Assembly (NCBI RefSeq): GCF_003858645.1
Contig: NZ_RQJP01000001.1
Coordinates: 372,001-436,000 of the forward strand
Reading direction: 5' to 3'
DNA length: 64,000 nt
Source: Larkinella knui
GTDB lineage: Bacteria; Bacteroidota; Bacteroidia; Cytophagales; Spirosomataceae
In this document: piece after piece, positions 41,960-50,051 of the stretch
Layout: each line of letters opens with the position of its first letter
How positions within the stretch are numbered: the first letter of the stretch is position 1
Notes under the pieces: generated by a model
Databases searched by the model: none
What the model saw: only the letters and a program-made list of their open reading frames with translations
What the model was told of the DNA's origin: nothing
Position numbers and translations under genes: made by a program

Positions 41960-43519
41960 TTACCGCACTCTGAAAATCCGGTGTGCGGTATCCGTCTGCC
42001 CAAACTGATCCGTCGTTCGAACCGTAATCCGGTGTGTTCCCGTCGGTAGGTTTTTAGGCATCGCACCCCGCCAGATGTGGTACGAGATTTCGGGTTCGTC
42101 CATTTTCCAGCCCAGAACGTTGTCGAGCTTCGTGCCGTCTACCGTGGCGTCGAGATACGGACTGAGCCGGTGCATCGTTGCCACGGCCGGATCGCCCAAC
42201 GGCGTAATTTGTAGCGGAATCCAGTCGGTTTGTCCGGCAAGTTGCATTTCGACTTTCGAGCGGGGTGAACCGGCAAAGACGTTGACAAGGACGTGCGTCG
42301 TGTCCCAGGCGGTTTTGGGTTGCTCGTCGGGCAAATAGATATTCATCTGGTAATCAGCCGGTCGCCGGGCGGCTTTGAACCGAATCGAATACTGATTCCC
42401 GTTGAAGGTCAGCATGGAATAGCCGTTGGGCGCTCCGTCGTTCATGGTAGCGTGCGGGATGCCGAGTTCGTCTTTCAGCCCCGCCCACCAGCTGCCGCAA
42501 ACCGTCGCATTGATGAAATGGTGGTGCGGTTTTGCACCGGTCCAGCCCCATTTTTCGCCCACAAAAAGGTGCGCCATCGTGTGCGAATGGCCGGACACCG
42601 AGAATAGATTCGGTCGTTTTTCGATGAGTTGAAAAAGCGCCTTCCGGTTGTCGCAGATTACAACCGGTGCGTGCATCACCATCACCACCAGCTTGTTTTC
42701 CGGAACGTGCGTCAGGTAATTGCGAACAAAATCGAGCTGCGATTCGACAAAGTGCGCTTTGTATTTTCCGTCGGGCGTAAAATAAATGTTTTTCAGCACG
42801 ATAAAGGCCACCTGCCCGTACTCGAACGCGTAGGAACTCGGCCCGTAAAACCGCTCGAACGTTTCGTCACTAAACCGGTCGTCGGTGGCACCCCGGTTAA
42901 AATCGTGGTTGCCGAAGGTCGTATACCACGGCACCCCGATCTGACCAATACCGGCATTGACTTCAGCAAACAGATTGGGGTCGTCGGCCACGATGTCACC
43001 GAGCGAAATGCCGAATTTTGCCGGCGTGCCCAGGCATTCTTCCACCACGTCGTGCATGACGTAATTGACCTCCGTGATGCCCCGAACCTGCGGGTCGCCG
43101 AAGAGAAACGCCGAAAACCGGTTTTCTTCCTTCTGTTGCCAGAGCGGAAAGTCGATGGAACCGGGCAACGGTCCCGTAGGCGCAACGCCGTCGGTTTTGG
43201 TTACCGGCGAGCCGTTGGGTTTGTGCAGGTAATAATGCTGCGGAATCTGATCGGCATTGACCGGTACACCATAACCGGCGGGTTTAATGACGAAAAAACC
43301 CGTGTCGTCACCCGCCGGAAGTCGCCATTGGCCCGACTTGTCAGTCAGCGTTACATCCCGCCCGTTCGATACACAAACATTGGCTATACCGGTTTCATTT
43401 TTGTCTTTGATGCGGTTTTTATTGAGGTCATTGTAAACCGTCCCGATTGCCGAAGTTTGGGCAAAGGCAAACTGCGCCAGGAACATACTGAGAAGCGAGA
43501 GAGGGAGAGCTTGTTTCAT
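41960..43519 (-). CDS. Exported three-domain calcineurin-like phosphoesterase
   Basis: 519 residues with a signal peptide (MKQALPLSLLSMFLAQFAFAQ). Residues ~22-110 are a beta-sandwich (GTVYNDLNKNRIKDKNETGIANVCVS), as in MetallophosN. The central metallophosphoesterase shows GDPQVRG, ISLGDIVADD, FGNHDFN, VMHAPV and SGHSHTM. The C-terminal ~170 residues match the MetallophosC type (TDWIPLQITPLGD...GTHRITVRTTDQFGQTD). The first metal motif is DPQ rather than DxH, as is common in this subfamily. It is last of the five-gene operon, 18 bp after the large unclassified hydrolase. It presumably dephosphorylates a glycan or sugar ester outside the cytoplasm; the substrate is unknown. Confidence 0.92.
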   Translation of the reverse strand: MKQALPLSLLSMFLAQFAFAQTSAIGTVYNDLNKNRIKDKNETGIANVCVSNGRDVTLTDKSGQWRLPAGDDTGFFVIKPAGYGVPVNADQIPQHYYLHKPNGSPVTKTDGVAPTGPLPGSIDFPLWQQKEENRFSAFLFGDPQVRGITEVNYVMHDVVEECLGTPAKFGISLGDIVADDPNLFAEVNAGIGQIGVPWYTTFGNHDFNRGATDDRFSDETFERFYGPSSYAFEYGQVAFIVLKNIYFTPDGKYKAHFVESQLDFVRNYLTHVPENKLVVMVMHAPVVICDNRKALFQLIEKRPNLFSVSGHSHTMAHLFVGEKWGWTGAKPHHHFINATVCGSWWAGLKDELGIPHATMNDGAPNGYSMLTFNGNQYSIRFKAARRPADYQMNIYLPDEQPKTAWDTTHVLVNVFAGSPRSKVEMQLAGQTDWIPLQITPLGDPAVATMHRLSPYLDATVDGTKLDNVLGWKMDEPEISYHIWRGAMPKNLPTGTHRITVRTTDQFGQTDTAHRIFRVR

Positions 43520-43537
43520 TGGATTCAGGATGAATAT

Positions 43538-45970
43538 CTACTTTCGAATCAGCCAGATTTCTGTCACCTGCGAACCGAGTTCCCCTTCACCACAGGTCCA
43601 GATGAACGTTACATTTCCGTCTGACAAAGCCGCTTGAGGGACTTCGAATTCGTAGGTTGGTTGTTCACCGGTCTGCATAAAATCATGGATGAGCGAGCCG
43701 TCGTCGGTCGTCAGTTTCATGCGGGAGCGAAACCGCCCGGTGTAGGAAATCCGGAGCTTATACGCTGCCGTTGGGTCCAGTTCGTCGTAAGCAATTTTCA
43801 AAGGCTGATCGTATAACGTCTTAACCTGTTTCATCCAGGCGCGAGGAGTAATCTGTCCTTTAAAACCGGTTGCCTTGATTTCATCGACCCATTCGACACC
43901 GACTAATCCCACACCAAAACCTATTCGGGGCGATTTTAGACTTCCGGGATCAACTTCCCAACTTGTGTGTGAAACCACCCGGTGCCAGCTTTCCGGTGCG
44001 CCGAAATGGTCGTAAAAACCGCCCGGTCCAGGGTCGGTTCGGTGCAATAATTCATTAATTTTCAGTAGCCTATCGTTTTCTTCAGTCAGTCTCTCAATTT
44101 GAGTGAGTTGATCCAGCAGCCAGGGAGAATCGTTGAGCGGGATGTCGATGTTGTCCACAAAATTACCACGCCCCGACATCGCTCCGTGTTTTTCAACCGT
44201 CAGTTGCGCGCCGATCGAACTGAAAAGTGAATCGGCGAGGGCAAAGCATTTTGTCCGATATTCAGCCAGGACCGGGGCCTTCCAGGCTTTTTCAAGAATA
44301 GCTCTTGCCTGGATGATAGCTTGTAAAGAACCTCCGGTTTTGGTTGAAATCAGCACATCCCGCGCCTGCTGTTCCAATTCTGTTTCGTACAAAAGCCGTC
44401 GCTTCGTATAGGCATCGTAGTACGCCCGAATCAAGCCCATCTGAAAACGCGGATTTTGGAGTACGTTCAAAGGCGCTTGTTTTTCCAGTGATTGCCAGTG
44501 GGTCAGTGTCTGGGAAATGGCCTGATTGGTGAGCAGATTGCCGCGCCAGTTTTCTTCCAGTGAAAGCAATCCCTGAGCAACGGTTTCGCAATAATCCGGG
44601 CCAATAAACAGCCGGGCGTAGTCGCGCAGGGTTTCGATCACCGGCGTTTCGGGGTCCCAGTCCTGATCGCTCCAGACAAACTTATTGACGTCGTCGTTGG
44701 TGCCCTCCGAGTAGCTGATGCTGCCCGCGCCAAATTCGTCAAGGGCGTTATGTATCGCCTTCTCATCGTGGGGCCGGGGATTGATGCTCTCACGGCCACA
44801 CGTCATCGCCCAGGCCAGATCCCAGTGCGGAACGGGGTATTGTGAGCTGTAATTATGCGTAATGTCGGGGTAATGACGAATTGGGATCGACGGTTTTACG
44901 ACCTTCCGGATCTCCTGCACCGACATTTTGACCCAGGGTCCGAAAACCACTCCGCCAAACCACGGATATTCCCTGTTAACGTGTTTATAAAACGCATCGA
45001 ACCAGGCTTGCGTCGGCCGAAAAACCTGCGGAGAAACCCAGATTTTGGCTTTTGGATGGTATTTATTCAATACGGCAGCTTCTTTTTCGAGCCACGCGAA
45101 CAGCACATCGGGTTCCAGTTCGCCGGGATCACCGCCGGGTACAAACAACGCGTCCAGCTTCGGTATGGCGGCAAAAACGGCGTGACGTTCCTTCAATTCC
45201 TGTTGAATCGAATCGGGATGGACGTAATCCAGACCCATGTTCGGATACCACATCCAGACGTCCAGCCCATATTCCCTGCAAATCCGCGACTGCTCACCAA
45301 TCATCTTGATAGCGGGCAGTTTCATATGCCGGCTGGTGAAATCATCGTCTGTGCGCGGGGGCATAATTTCGATGCTATTCGCCCCAAATAGCGCCAGATC
45401 GCGGATGTATTGGTCAAATTGCACGACCGAAAAGGCGTCGTAAGCATTGGTTTTTGGACGATACCCCAGTTGGTGGCCGCGAATCGGATACCGGGGGCTG
45501 GTTGCCATTGCGGTTGCGCCGGAAATCAGAATTTTGCCGGGTGTCATCTCGAGTTTGCGCAACAACCGGCCTACGCCATAGAGCAATCCCCGCGCATCTT
45601 TCCCCACCACCAGGGCGGTTTTCGCATCTGACAAAATCAGCAATTTATAGCCTTCATGCGCAATGGCGGGCAATCCGTCCAGGGCCTTTTGAAACGACTC
45701 CGGCAGGGTTGCTAACTCATTTTCGGTGGTTAAACAAATTAGGGGTTGCCCGGATGCCGGCATTTTCTTCGCAACCGGCAGGCGGATTTGGCTCCGTTTT
45801 TCTACTTCCTGTTGCAGAATTTCCAGGCTGCGGAGCAACACTTTTTTGTCTTTTACCAGACAGTATATCTGGGCCCGGGCCAGGTCGATGGGGTTGGCAT
45901 ACGTCCGCATCGCCAGCAAATCAAAACCATGGATAAGCAAAAAAAGCAGCAGAACTGAAAACTTACGCAT
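43538..45970 (-). CDS. Large exported glycoside-hydrolase-like protein, paralog 1
   Basis: 810 residues from ATG 45970 (MRKFSVLLLFLLIHGF), 1 bp after the upstream stop. Signal peptide, then a GH67N/GH20b-like N-terminal domain (~25-155: KLLILSDAKTALVVGKDARGLLYGVGRLLR). A TIM-barrel-like region at ~160-470 carries YPIRGHQLGYR, FVPGGDPGE, YHPKAKIWVS, YPDITHN, GRESINPRP and SYSEGTNDDVNK. A helical domain and a C-terminal jelly roll follow (YKLRISYTGRFRSRMKLTTDDG). It is clearly paralogous to the gene at 59311-61629, with all these motifs conserved. I cannot place it in a numbered GH family. The acidic residues in GGDPGE and SEG..DD are the best catalytic candidates. Confidence 0.82.
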   Translation of the reverse strand: MRKFSVLLLFLLIHGFDLLAMRTYANPIDLARAQIYCLVKDKKVLLRSLEILQQEVEKRSQIRLPVAKKMPASGQPLICLTTENELATLPESFQKALDGLPAIAHEGYKLLILSDAKTALVVGKDARGLLYGVGRLLRKLEMTPGKILISGATAMATSPRYPIRGHQLGYRPKTNAYDAFSVVQFDQYIRDLALFGANSIEIMPPRTDDDFTSRHMKLPAIKMIGEQSRICREYGLDVWMWYPNMGLDYVHPDSIQQELKERHAVFAAIPKLDALFVPGGDPGELEPDVLFAWLEKEAAVLNKYHPKAKIWVSPQVFRPTQAWFDAFYKHVNREYPWFGGVVFGPWVKMSVQEIRKVVKPSIPIRHYPDITHNYSSQYPVPHWDLAWAMTCGRESINPRPHDEKAIHNALDEFGAGSISYSEGTNDDVNKFVWSDQDWDPETPVIETLRDYARLFIGPDYCETVAQGLLSLEENWRGNLLTNQAISQTLTHWQSLEKQAPLNVLQNPRFQMGLIRAYYDAYTKRRLLYETELEQQARDVLISTKTGGSLQAIIQARAILEKAWKAPVLAEYRTKCFALADSLFSSIGAQLTVEKHGAMSGRGNFVDNIDIPLNDSPWLLDQLTQIERLTEENDRLLKINELLHRTDPGPGGFYDHFGAPESWHRVVSHTSWEVDPGSLKSPRIGFGVGLVGVEWVDEIKATGFKGQITPRAWMKQVKTLYDQPLKIAYDELDPTAAYKLRISYTGRFRSRMKLTTDDGSLIHDFMQTGEQPTYEFEVPQAALSDGNVTFIWTCGEGELGSQVTEIWLIRK

Positions 45971-45971
45971 G

Positions 45972-47849
45972 TTATTTAATCGCCTTAATCTGAACATCAT
46001 CAACGTGAAAAACGGCGGCCTTTACCGGTTCGTCGGCACCCGGAAGCGGTGGCCCCGGCTCTTCATTGGGGGTTTTGCGGTTGGGCAGATCCCGGTATGG
46101 CCCCGTCCGAAGCGACAATCGCTCGATGGATTGAACGGCTTCGGCCAGGGCGGCTTTTTCCAACACTTTTTTGCCGTCGATACTGAGGTCGTAATGGCCA
46201 GCCAGCGTTGCATTCACGCTAAAGGTGAGTTCATACCATTGGCCCGGTTTATAGCGTTGAACCGGTTTTTCGGCGCTGCCATCGGTGGCCACAATGTGGC
46301 CTTTTTCGTCGAACCGCAGCCGGACGGGGCGGTTGCCGTAGCGGTCGGTAAGATCAATTTCCAGTGTGCCCGAATCGTTCTGGGAAGCCCGGATTTTTAG
46401 CTTCGTTTCGATGCGGTTTCCTTCTTTAAACACCCGAATGGCGCGGGCATAATCATAAGCATCTTTGTCGGTTAATTCCAGGCATTTTCCGCCTGCATCC
46501 GGTGTGCTGACCACCGAAACCGGTGCCCATTTCGGGGCATAAATATTCCAGTCTGTAACCGCGCCATTCAGGGTTAAACCGTCGAACCGATCGGCAACCG
46601 GGCCGGTGACCGCATACCGCACCGGCGTGGGAATCCGACTGATCCAGATGTCTTCTTTGTTCATGCTGTAGCTGAGCCAGAGGTCGTTGCCCGGCGGATT
46701 GCCGTTGCCTTCTTCAATACCGCGCATGTAGCAGGGGCCAAAGTCTTTCCAGCGGCCAAAAAACCGTCGAACCGGTACTTCGCCCTGCACAATCAGCAGG
46801 TTATCGAAAAGAATACCGTCGTTGCCGGTGATGATCGTGAGCGGATAGCGGTATTTGTCCGAGTCGATGGGGTTGTAACAAATGGCAAACCGGCCGTCGT
46901 CGGTGCGTTGTCCCCACTGCTTGCCTCCCGCCATGATGAGCGTCGGCACCTTGACCGGTTTGGAGAAAGTTTTTCCTTCATCAGTCGACAGGGCGCTGAA
47001 CGAACGTTTCCACAGGGCCACCACTTTTCCGTCCTTCCGGTGGTAATACGACAGGGCTTTCTGACCTTCCTTGCCACCATAGAAATCGTCTACGCCCCGG
47101 TCCTCATCCCACCACTGAAACGTCATGAGTTTGTCGGCTAAAAGCGCATCGCAGGCTTCCCGGAAACCGGTATCCTGCGATTTTTTGTAGAAGGGATAAC
47201 TCGTGTTGGTTTCGTCCCATTTCACCCCGTTGACCGTCGTATGGCTGCTGTACCGGATGAAATAAATCGGGCCATAACTGCCGTTTTTCAACACTTCCCG
47301 AACCACCCGCCCGATTCCGCCCTGACCGAACGGATCTTCCGTGTGACCGTAGAAGGCCAGCACGAGCAACCGGCCGTTGGGTGCCGAGTAAAAACCCATC
47401 CGCTGGTGCATCATGTACCCTTTGGATTTGTCCGGAATTTTCACGCCGGCGGGGGCCACGTAGGGCGGAAAAACCACTTCCGGTTTGCTCCATTGGCGAC
47501 CGTCTTTGGAAGTCATGACAAGGGTTTGCCCCGGCGCAATGTGTTCATCGACCGGATTGCTCAGGTATTGCTGGTAAAACGTATTGTTCCAATAACAGAG
47601 ATTGGACCCGTGGTTATACGTCCAGCCCTGGCCGTCGGCCAGTTCGGGATGGGTGCGGTTGGCGCGCATCGTTTGGCGGCTTTCGACACCGATTGCGTAC
47701 CGCAGCCGGCCGTCGTGCACATTCGGGTCGATGGTTTCACCGCCCACGTAGCGTACCGGTTCGGCCGGGCTTCCGGTTTGCGCCCGGACACCGGAACCAC
47801 AAAGCAGCGTGAATAAAAGGAAACAGGCCGGGTTTAGGGGGACTTTCAT
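45972..47849 (-). CDS. Exported sialidase-fold (Asp-box) protein with C-terminal jelly roll
   Basis: 625 residues with a signal peptide (MKVPLNPACFLLFTLLCGSGVRAQ). Residues ~40-430 look like a six-bladed propeller with two Asp boxes, SKDGRQW (near 114) and STDEGKTF (near 290). That supports a sialidase or exo-glycosidase-like fold. The active-site Arg triad cannot be assigned confidently, so sialic acid specificity is not claimed. Residues ~440-625 are a LamG/jelly-roll-like domain (RIETKLKIRASQNDSGTLEIDLTDRYGN...WYELTFSVNA). It starts 2 bp after the phosphoesterase gene and ends 1 bp before the hydrolase gene, so the three are translated together. Confidence 0.85.
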   Translation of the reverse strand: MKVPLNPACFLLFTLLCGSGVRAQTGSPAEPVRYVGGETIDPNVHDGRLRYAIGVESRQTMRANRTHPELADGQGWTYNHGSNLCYWNNTFYQQYLSNPVDEHIAPGQTLVMTSKDGRQWSKPEVVFPPYVAPAGVKIPDKSKGYMMHQRMGFYSAPNGRLLVLAFYGHTEDPFGQGGIGRVVREVLKNGSYGPIYFIRYSSHTTVNGVKWDETNTSYPFYKKSQDTGFREACDALLADKLMTFQWWDEDRGVDDFYGGKEGQKALSYYHRKDGKVVALWKRSFSALSTDEGKTFSKPVKVPTLIMAGGKQWGQRTDDGRFAICYNPIDSDKYRYPLTIITGNDGILFDNLLIVQGEVPVRRFFGRWKDFGPCYMRGIEEGNGNPPGNDLWLSYSMNKEDIWISRIPTPVRYAVTGPVADRFDGLTLNGAVTDWNIYAPKWAPVSVVSTPDAGGKCLELTDKDAYDYARAIRVFKEGNRIETKLKIRASQNDSGTLEIDLTDRYGNRPVRLRFDEKGHIVATDGSAEKPVQRYKPGQWYELTFSVNATLAGHYDLSIDGKKVLEKAALAEAVQSIERLSLRTGPYRDLPNRKTPNEEPGPPLPGADEPVKAAVFHVDDVQIKAIK

Positions 47850-47851
47850 TT

Positions 47852-48811
47852 TTATTGATTCACGGGGGAAAAGCGCAGTTTTTTTGCCCGGATTTCGGGT
47901 CGGTCGTAGGCTTTGTTTTTGTCAGGAAAGCCAATGTCCCAGGGCGACGGGCCGACCCATTCCGACTTTTTACCGGCAATGTCGATCACACCATCAGTTG
48001 AAATTTCGACCACCGTATACAGCGGGTCTTTATAGGGGGCGGTGTATTTGATCCACTTGAAATTTTTGTCAATTTCGTCGCTGTACCGAACATGGCCGTA
48101 GTCTTCGCCGAGCCATTTGTAAGACATGGAGTTGATGCAGATATACCAGATTCCGTTCACTTCTTCGGCCCGGTCGTAGTGGATGTGGCCGTAGAAATTG
48201 GCGATGATTTTCGCTGTTTTGGTTTTGGCGTTATGCGCTTCCAGTATCGCCCGGACCTCGGCAGCGTTATCGACCCCGTCGAGTCCTAAACCCTGGTGCG
48301 AAAAGATGACGATGGGGGTGGTGGCCTGCGCCAGTTCCGCTTTCAGCCAGGCCAGTTGCGTGGTTCCAATGTGTTCCTGATAACCTTTCAGCTCCGGGGA
48401 TTTTTTGTCGTTGCCATCGAGCACGATAAATCGAAAGCCCTGTTGGTCAAAGGTATAATACGATGAAGGCATTTTTCGAGTAGCCAAAGCCTGCGCCAGG
48501 GATGTGCCACCGTCCATTTCGTGGTTGCCGATGAGGTGGTATTTCGGGCCGGGATACGCATCCCAGATCGCGAAGGCATACGCGTATTTTTCGGCGGGCG
48601 TACTGAAATCACCGAGTTCGATGATGAAGTCCGGTTTGGCGGTTTTCATACTGTCCATGAAAGCCGTCAGCCGGGCCTGGCTGTCGTGCATGGTCGGGAT
48701 GTGGACATCGGAAAATAGCCCGATTTTTACCTTTTTTATTTCTTTTTTCTGCGAAAAAGAAAAGGTAGTAATCAGACAAAGAATAGGTAAAAGAAAATGG
48801 AGGCATTTCAT
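47852..48811 (-). CDS. Exported metallophosphoesterase
   Basis: 319 residues with a signal peptide (MKCLHFLLPILCLITTFSFSQ). All metallophosphoesterase motifs are present: FSDVH, ELGDFS, IGNHEMDGG, FSHQGL and FYGHIHYD. It lacks the flanking N and C domains of the second phosphoesterase in this operon, so the two are not recent duplicates. It probably removes phosphate from an extracytoplasmic ester. It is second in the operon, 12 bp after the acetyltransferase stop and 2 bp before the sialidase-fold gene. Confidence 0.92.
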   Translation of the reverse strand: MKCLHFLLPILCLITTFSFSQKKEIKKVKIGLFSDVHIPTMHDSQARLTAFMDSMKTAKPDFIIELGDFSTPAEKYAYAFAIWDAYPGPKYHLIGNHEMDGGTSLAQALATRKMPSSYYTFDQQGFRFIVLDGNDKKSPELKGYQEHIGTTQLAWLKAELAQATTPIVIFSHQGLGLDGVDNAAEVRAILEAHNAKTKTAKIIANFYGHIHYDRAEEVNGIWYICINSMSYKWLGEDYGHVRYSDEIDKNFKWIKYTAPYKDPLYTVVEISTDGVIDIAGKKSEWVGPSPWDIGFPDKNKAYDRPEIRAKKLRFSPVNQ

Positions 48812-48823
48812 TGGTAATTTTCT

Positions 48824-49963
48824 CTAAAGCTTGATGAATATCTTTTTTCGGTACAGCAGATACGCCGGGATGAAATTGACAAAAACGAAGAACAGCGCAT
48901 ACGCCATACTGGCCAGTCGCGGATCGAATCCCAGGTCCGTCAAAGCGGCCACGCCGTGTTCGTTTAAGGAGTGTCCGCCGAATTTCAGGTAATAGAAAAG
49001 AATGGAAAGTACATCGGCCAGCACAAAGACCGTGATGGCATTGGCACCGAAAATGATACCCGGTTTGGTGCCGTTGGTGTTTCCCAGAATGTCGACCAGA
49101 AAATAAACCGCACCCAATACCAAGGCGGCAAAACCGGAGGTGACCAGCACGAACGAACTGGTCCAGAGGTTTTCGTTCGTAGGGAACGTCAGGTTCCAGC
49201 AAAAACCGAGGACCGCCGTAAATAAGCCGGTCGTCATCAGGTAATTTACTTTTTCATTTTTAGTGAAGTTGCTGATCATCAGGCGTCCGGCCAGCATTCC
49301 GGTAATGCCCGAAACTGCCGAAGGAAAGGTGCTGAGGATGCTTTCAGGGTCCCAGGTGCCCTGCCACATCCGCCCCGGCAGATACAGGCTGTCGAACCAG
49401 GCCACCAGATTGACGCCCGGTTCCAGCATGACTCTTCCGACGCCCGGGGTTGGAATCAGCGTTAGGGCCAGCCAGTAAATGATGAGTGTAACGGCCCCAA
49501 TCCAGGCTTGCTGTTTCCAGGTGGTGTTCAGAAATAAAACCGCACAGATAAGAAAAACAAAGGCGATCCGGTGCAGCGTGCCGGTCCAGCGAATGTCTGA
49601 GAAATCGAAGGTGGGCAGCAGATTCAGGAACATACCGACGGCGAATATCTTGACGGACCGCAGGATGATTTTTTTGTACATTTCCCCTTTCGGATCATCC
49701 TTCTCCAGCCGTTTTGCGTAGGCCAGCGTAATGGAAACACCGATGATGAACAGGAAGAACGGCGCAATCAGGTCGGTGAACGACAAACCGTTCCATTTGG
49801 TGTGCTGCAATTGAAAGTAAACGTGGTCACCATCGCCCGGGAAATTCACCAGAATCATGGCTGCGATGGTAAAACCGCGCAGGGCATCGAGCGAGATCAA
49901 CCGGTGCGGTGCTGGTTCCAAAACATCGGCGGGCGGGGTCAACTGGTTCGTTTGGGTAATCAT
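48824..49963 (-). CDS. DUF5009/HGSNAT-like membrane acyltransferase
   Basis: 379 residues, about ten membrane helices, no cleavable signal. The N-terminus LISLDALRGFTIAAMILVNFPGDGDHVYFQLQHTKWNGLSFTDLIAPFFLFIIGVSITLA is the hallmark of DUF5009/heparan-alpha-glucosaminide N-acetyltransferase (HGSNAT) relatives, including the family-conserved His and Asp residues. Human HGSNAT moves an acetyl group from cytosolic acetyl-CoA to terminal glucosamine across a membrane; by analogy this protein may N-acetylate an amino sugar in the periplasm. It is first of five genes and diverges from the GH20 gene across 88 bp with a palindromic site. Confidence 0.9.
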   Translation of the reverse strand: MITQTNQLTPPADVLEPAPHRLISLDALRGFTIAAMILVNFPGDGDHVYFQLQHTKWNGLSFTDLIAPFFLFIIGVSITLAYAKRLEKDDPKGEMYKKIILRSVKIFAVGMFLNLLPTFDFSDIRWTGTLHRIAFVFLICAVLFLNTTWKQQAWIGAVTLIIYWLALTLIPTPGVGRVMLEPGVNLVAWFDSLYLPGRMWQGTWDPESILSTFPSAVSGITGMLAGRLMISNFTKNEKVNYLMTTGLFTAVLGFCWNLTFPTNENLWTSSFVLVTSGFAALVLGAVYFLVDILGNTNGTKPGIIFGANAITVFVLADVLSILFYYLKFGGHSLNEHGVAALTDLGFDPRLASMAYALFFVFVNFIPAYLLYRKKIFIKL

Positions 49964-50006
49964 CGAATCGGAAGTTGAAAAAGTCTTTGAAAGCCAGTGG
50001 TATTTT

Positions 50007-50026
50007 TAATACGCTATTCCGTATTA
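50007..50026. promoter_or_regulatory. Palindromic candidate operator in the divergent promoter
   Basis: TAATACG-N6-CGTATTA, a perfect 7-bp inverted repeat, sits midway in the 88-bp gap between the acetyltransferase operon (minus) and the GH20 gene (plus). It is a candidate binding site for the AraC/XylR regulator encoded downstream, but no second copy was found to support that. Confidence 0.4.
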
Positions 50027-50051
50027 TTAAGGCTACTTAACTGACCCCTCC

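Noticed and set aside
42629-43624. 331-residue plus frame across the large phosphoesterase
   Set aside because: Antisense to metallophosphoesterase motifs; composition typical of shadows.
45972-47849. Calling the Asp-box protein a true sialidase (NanH)
   Set aside because: Two Asp boxes support the fold, but the Arg triad and FRIP-type motif cannot be seen, and no sialic acid catabolic genes are nearby.
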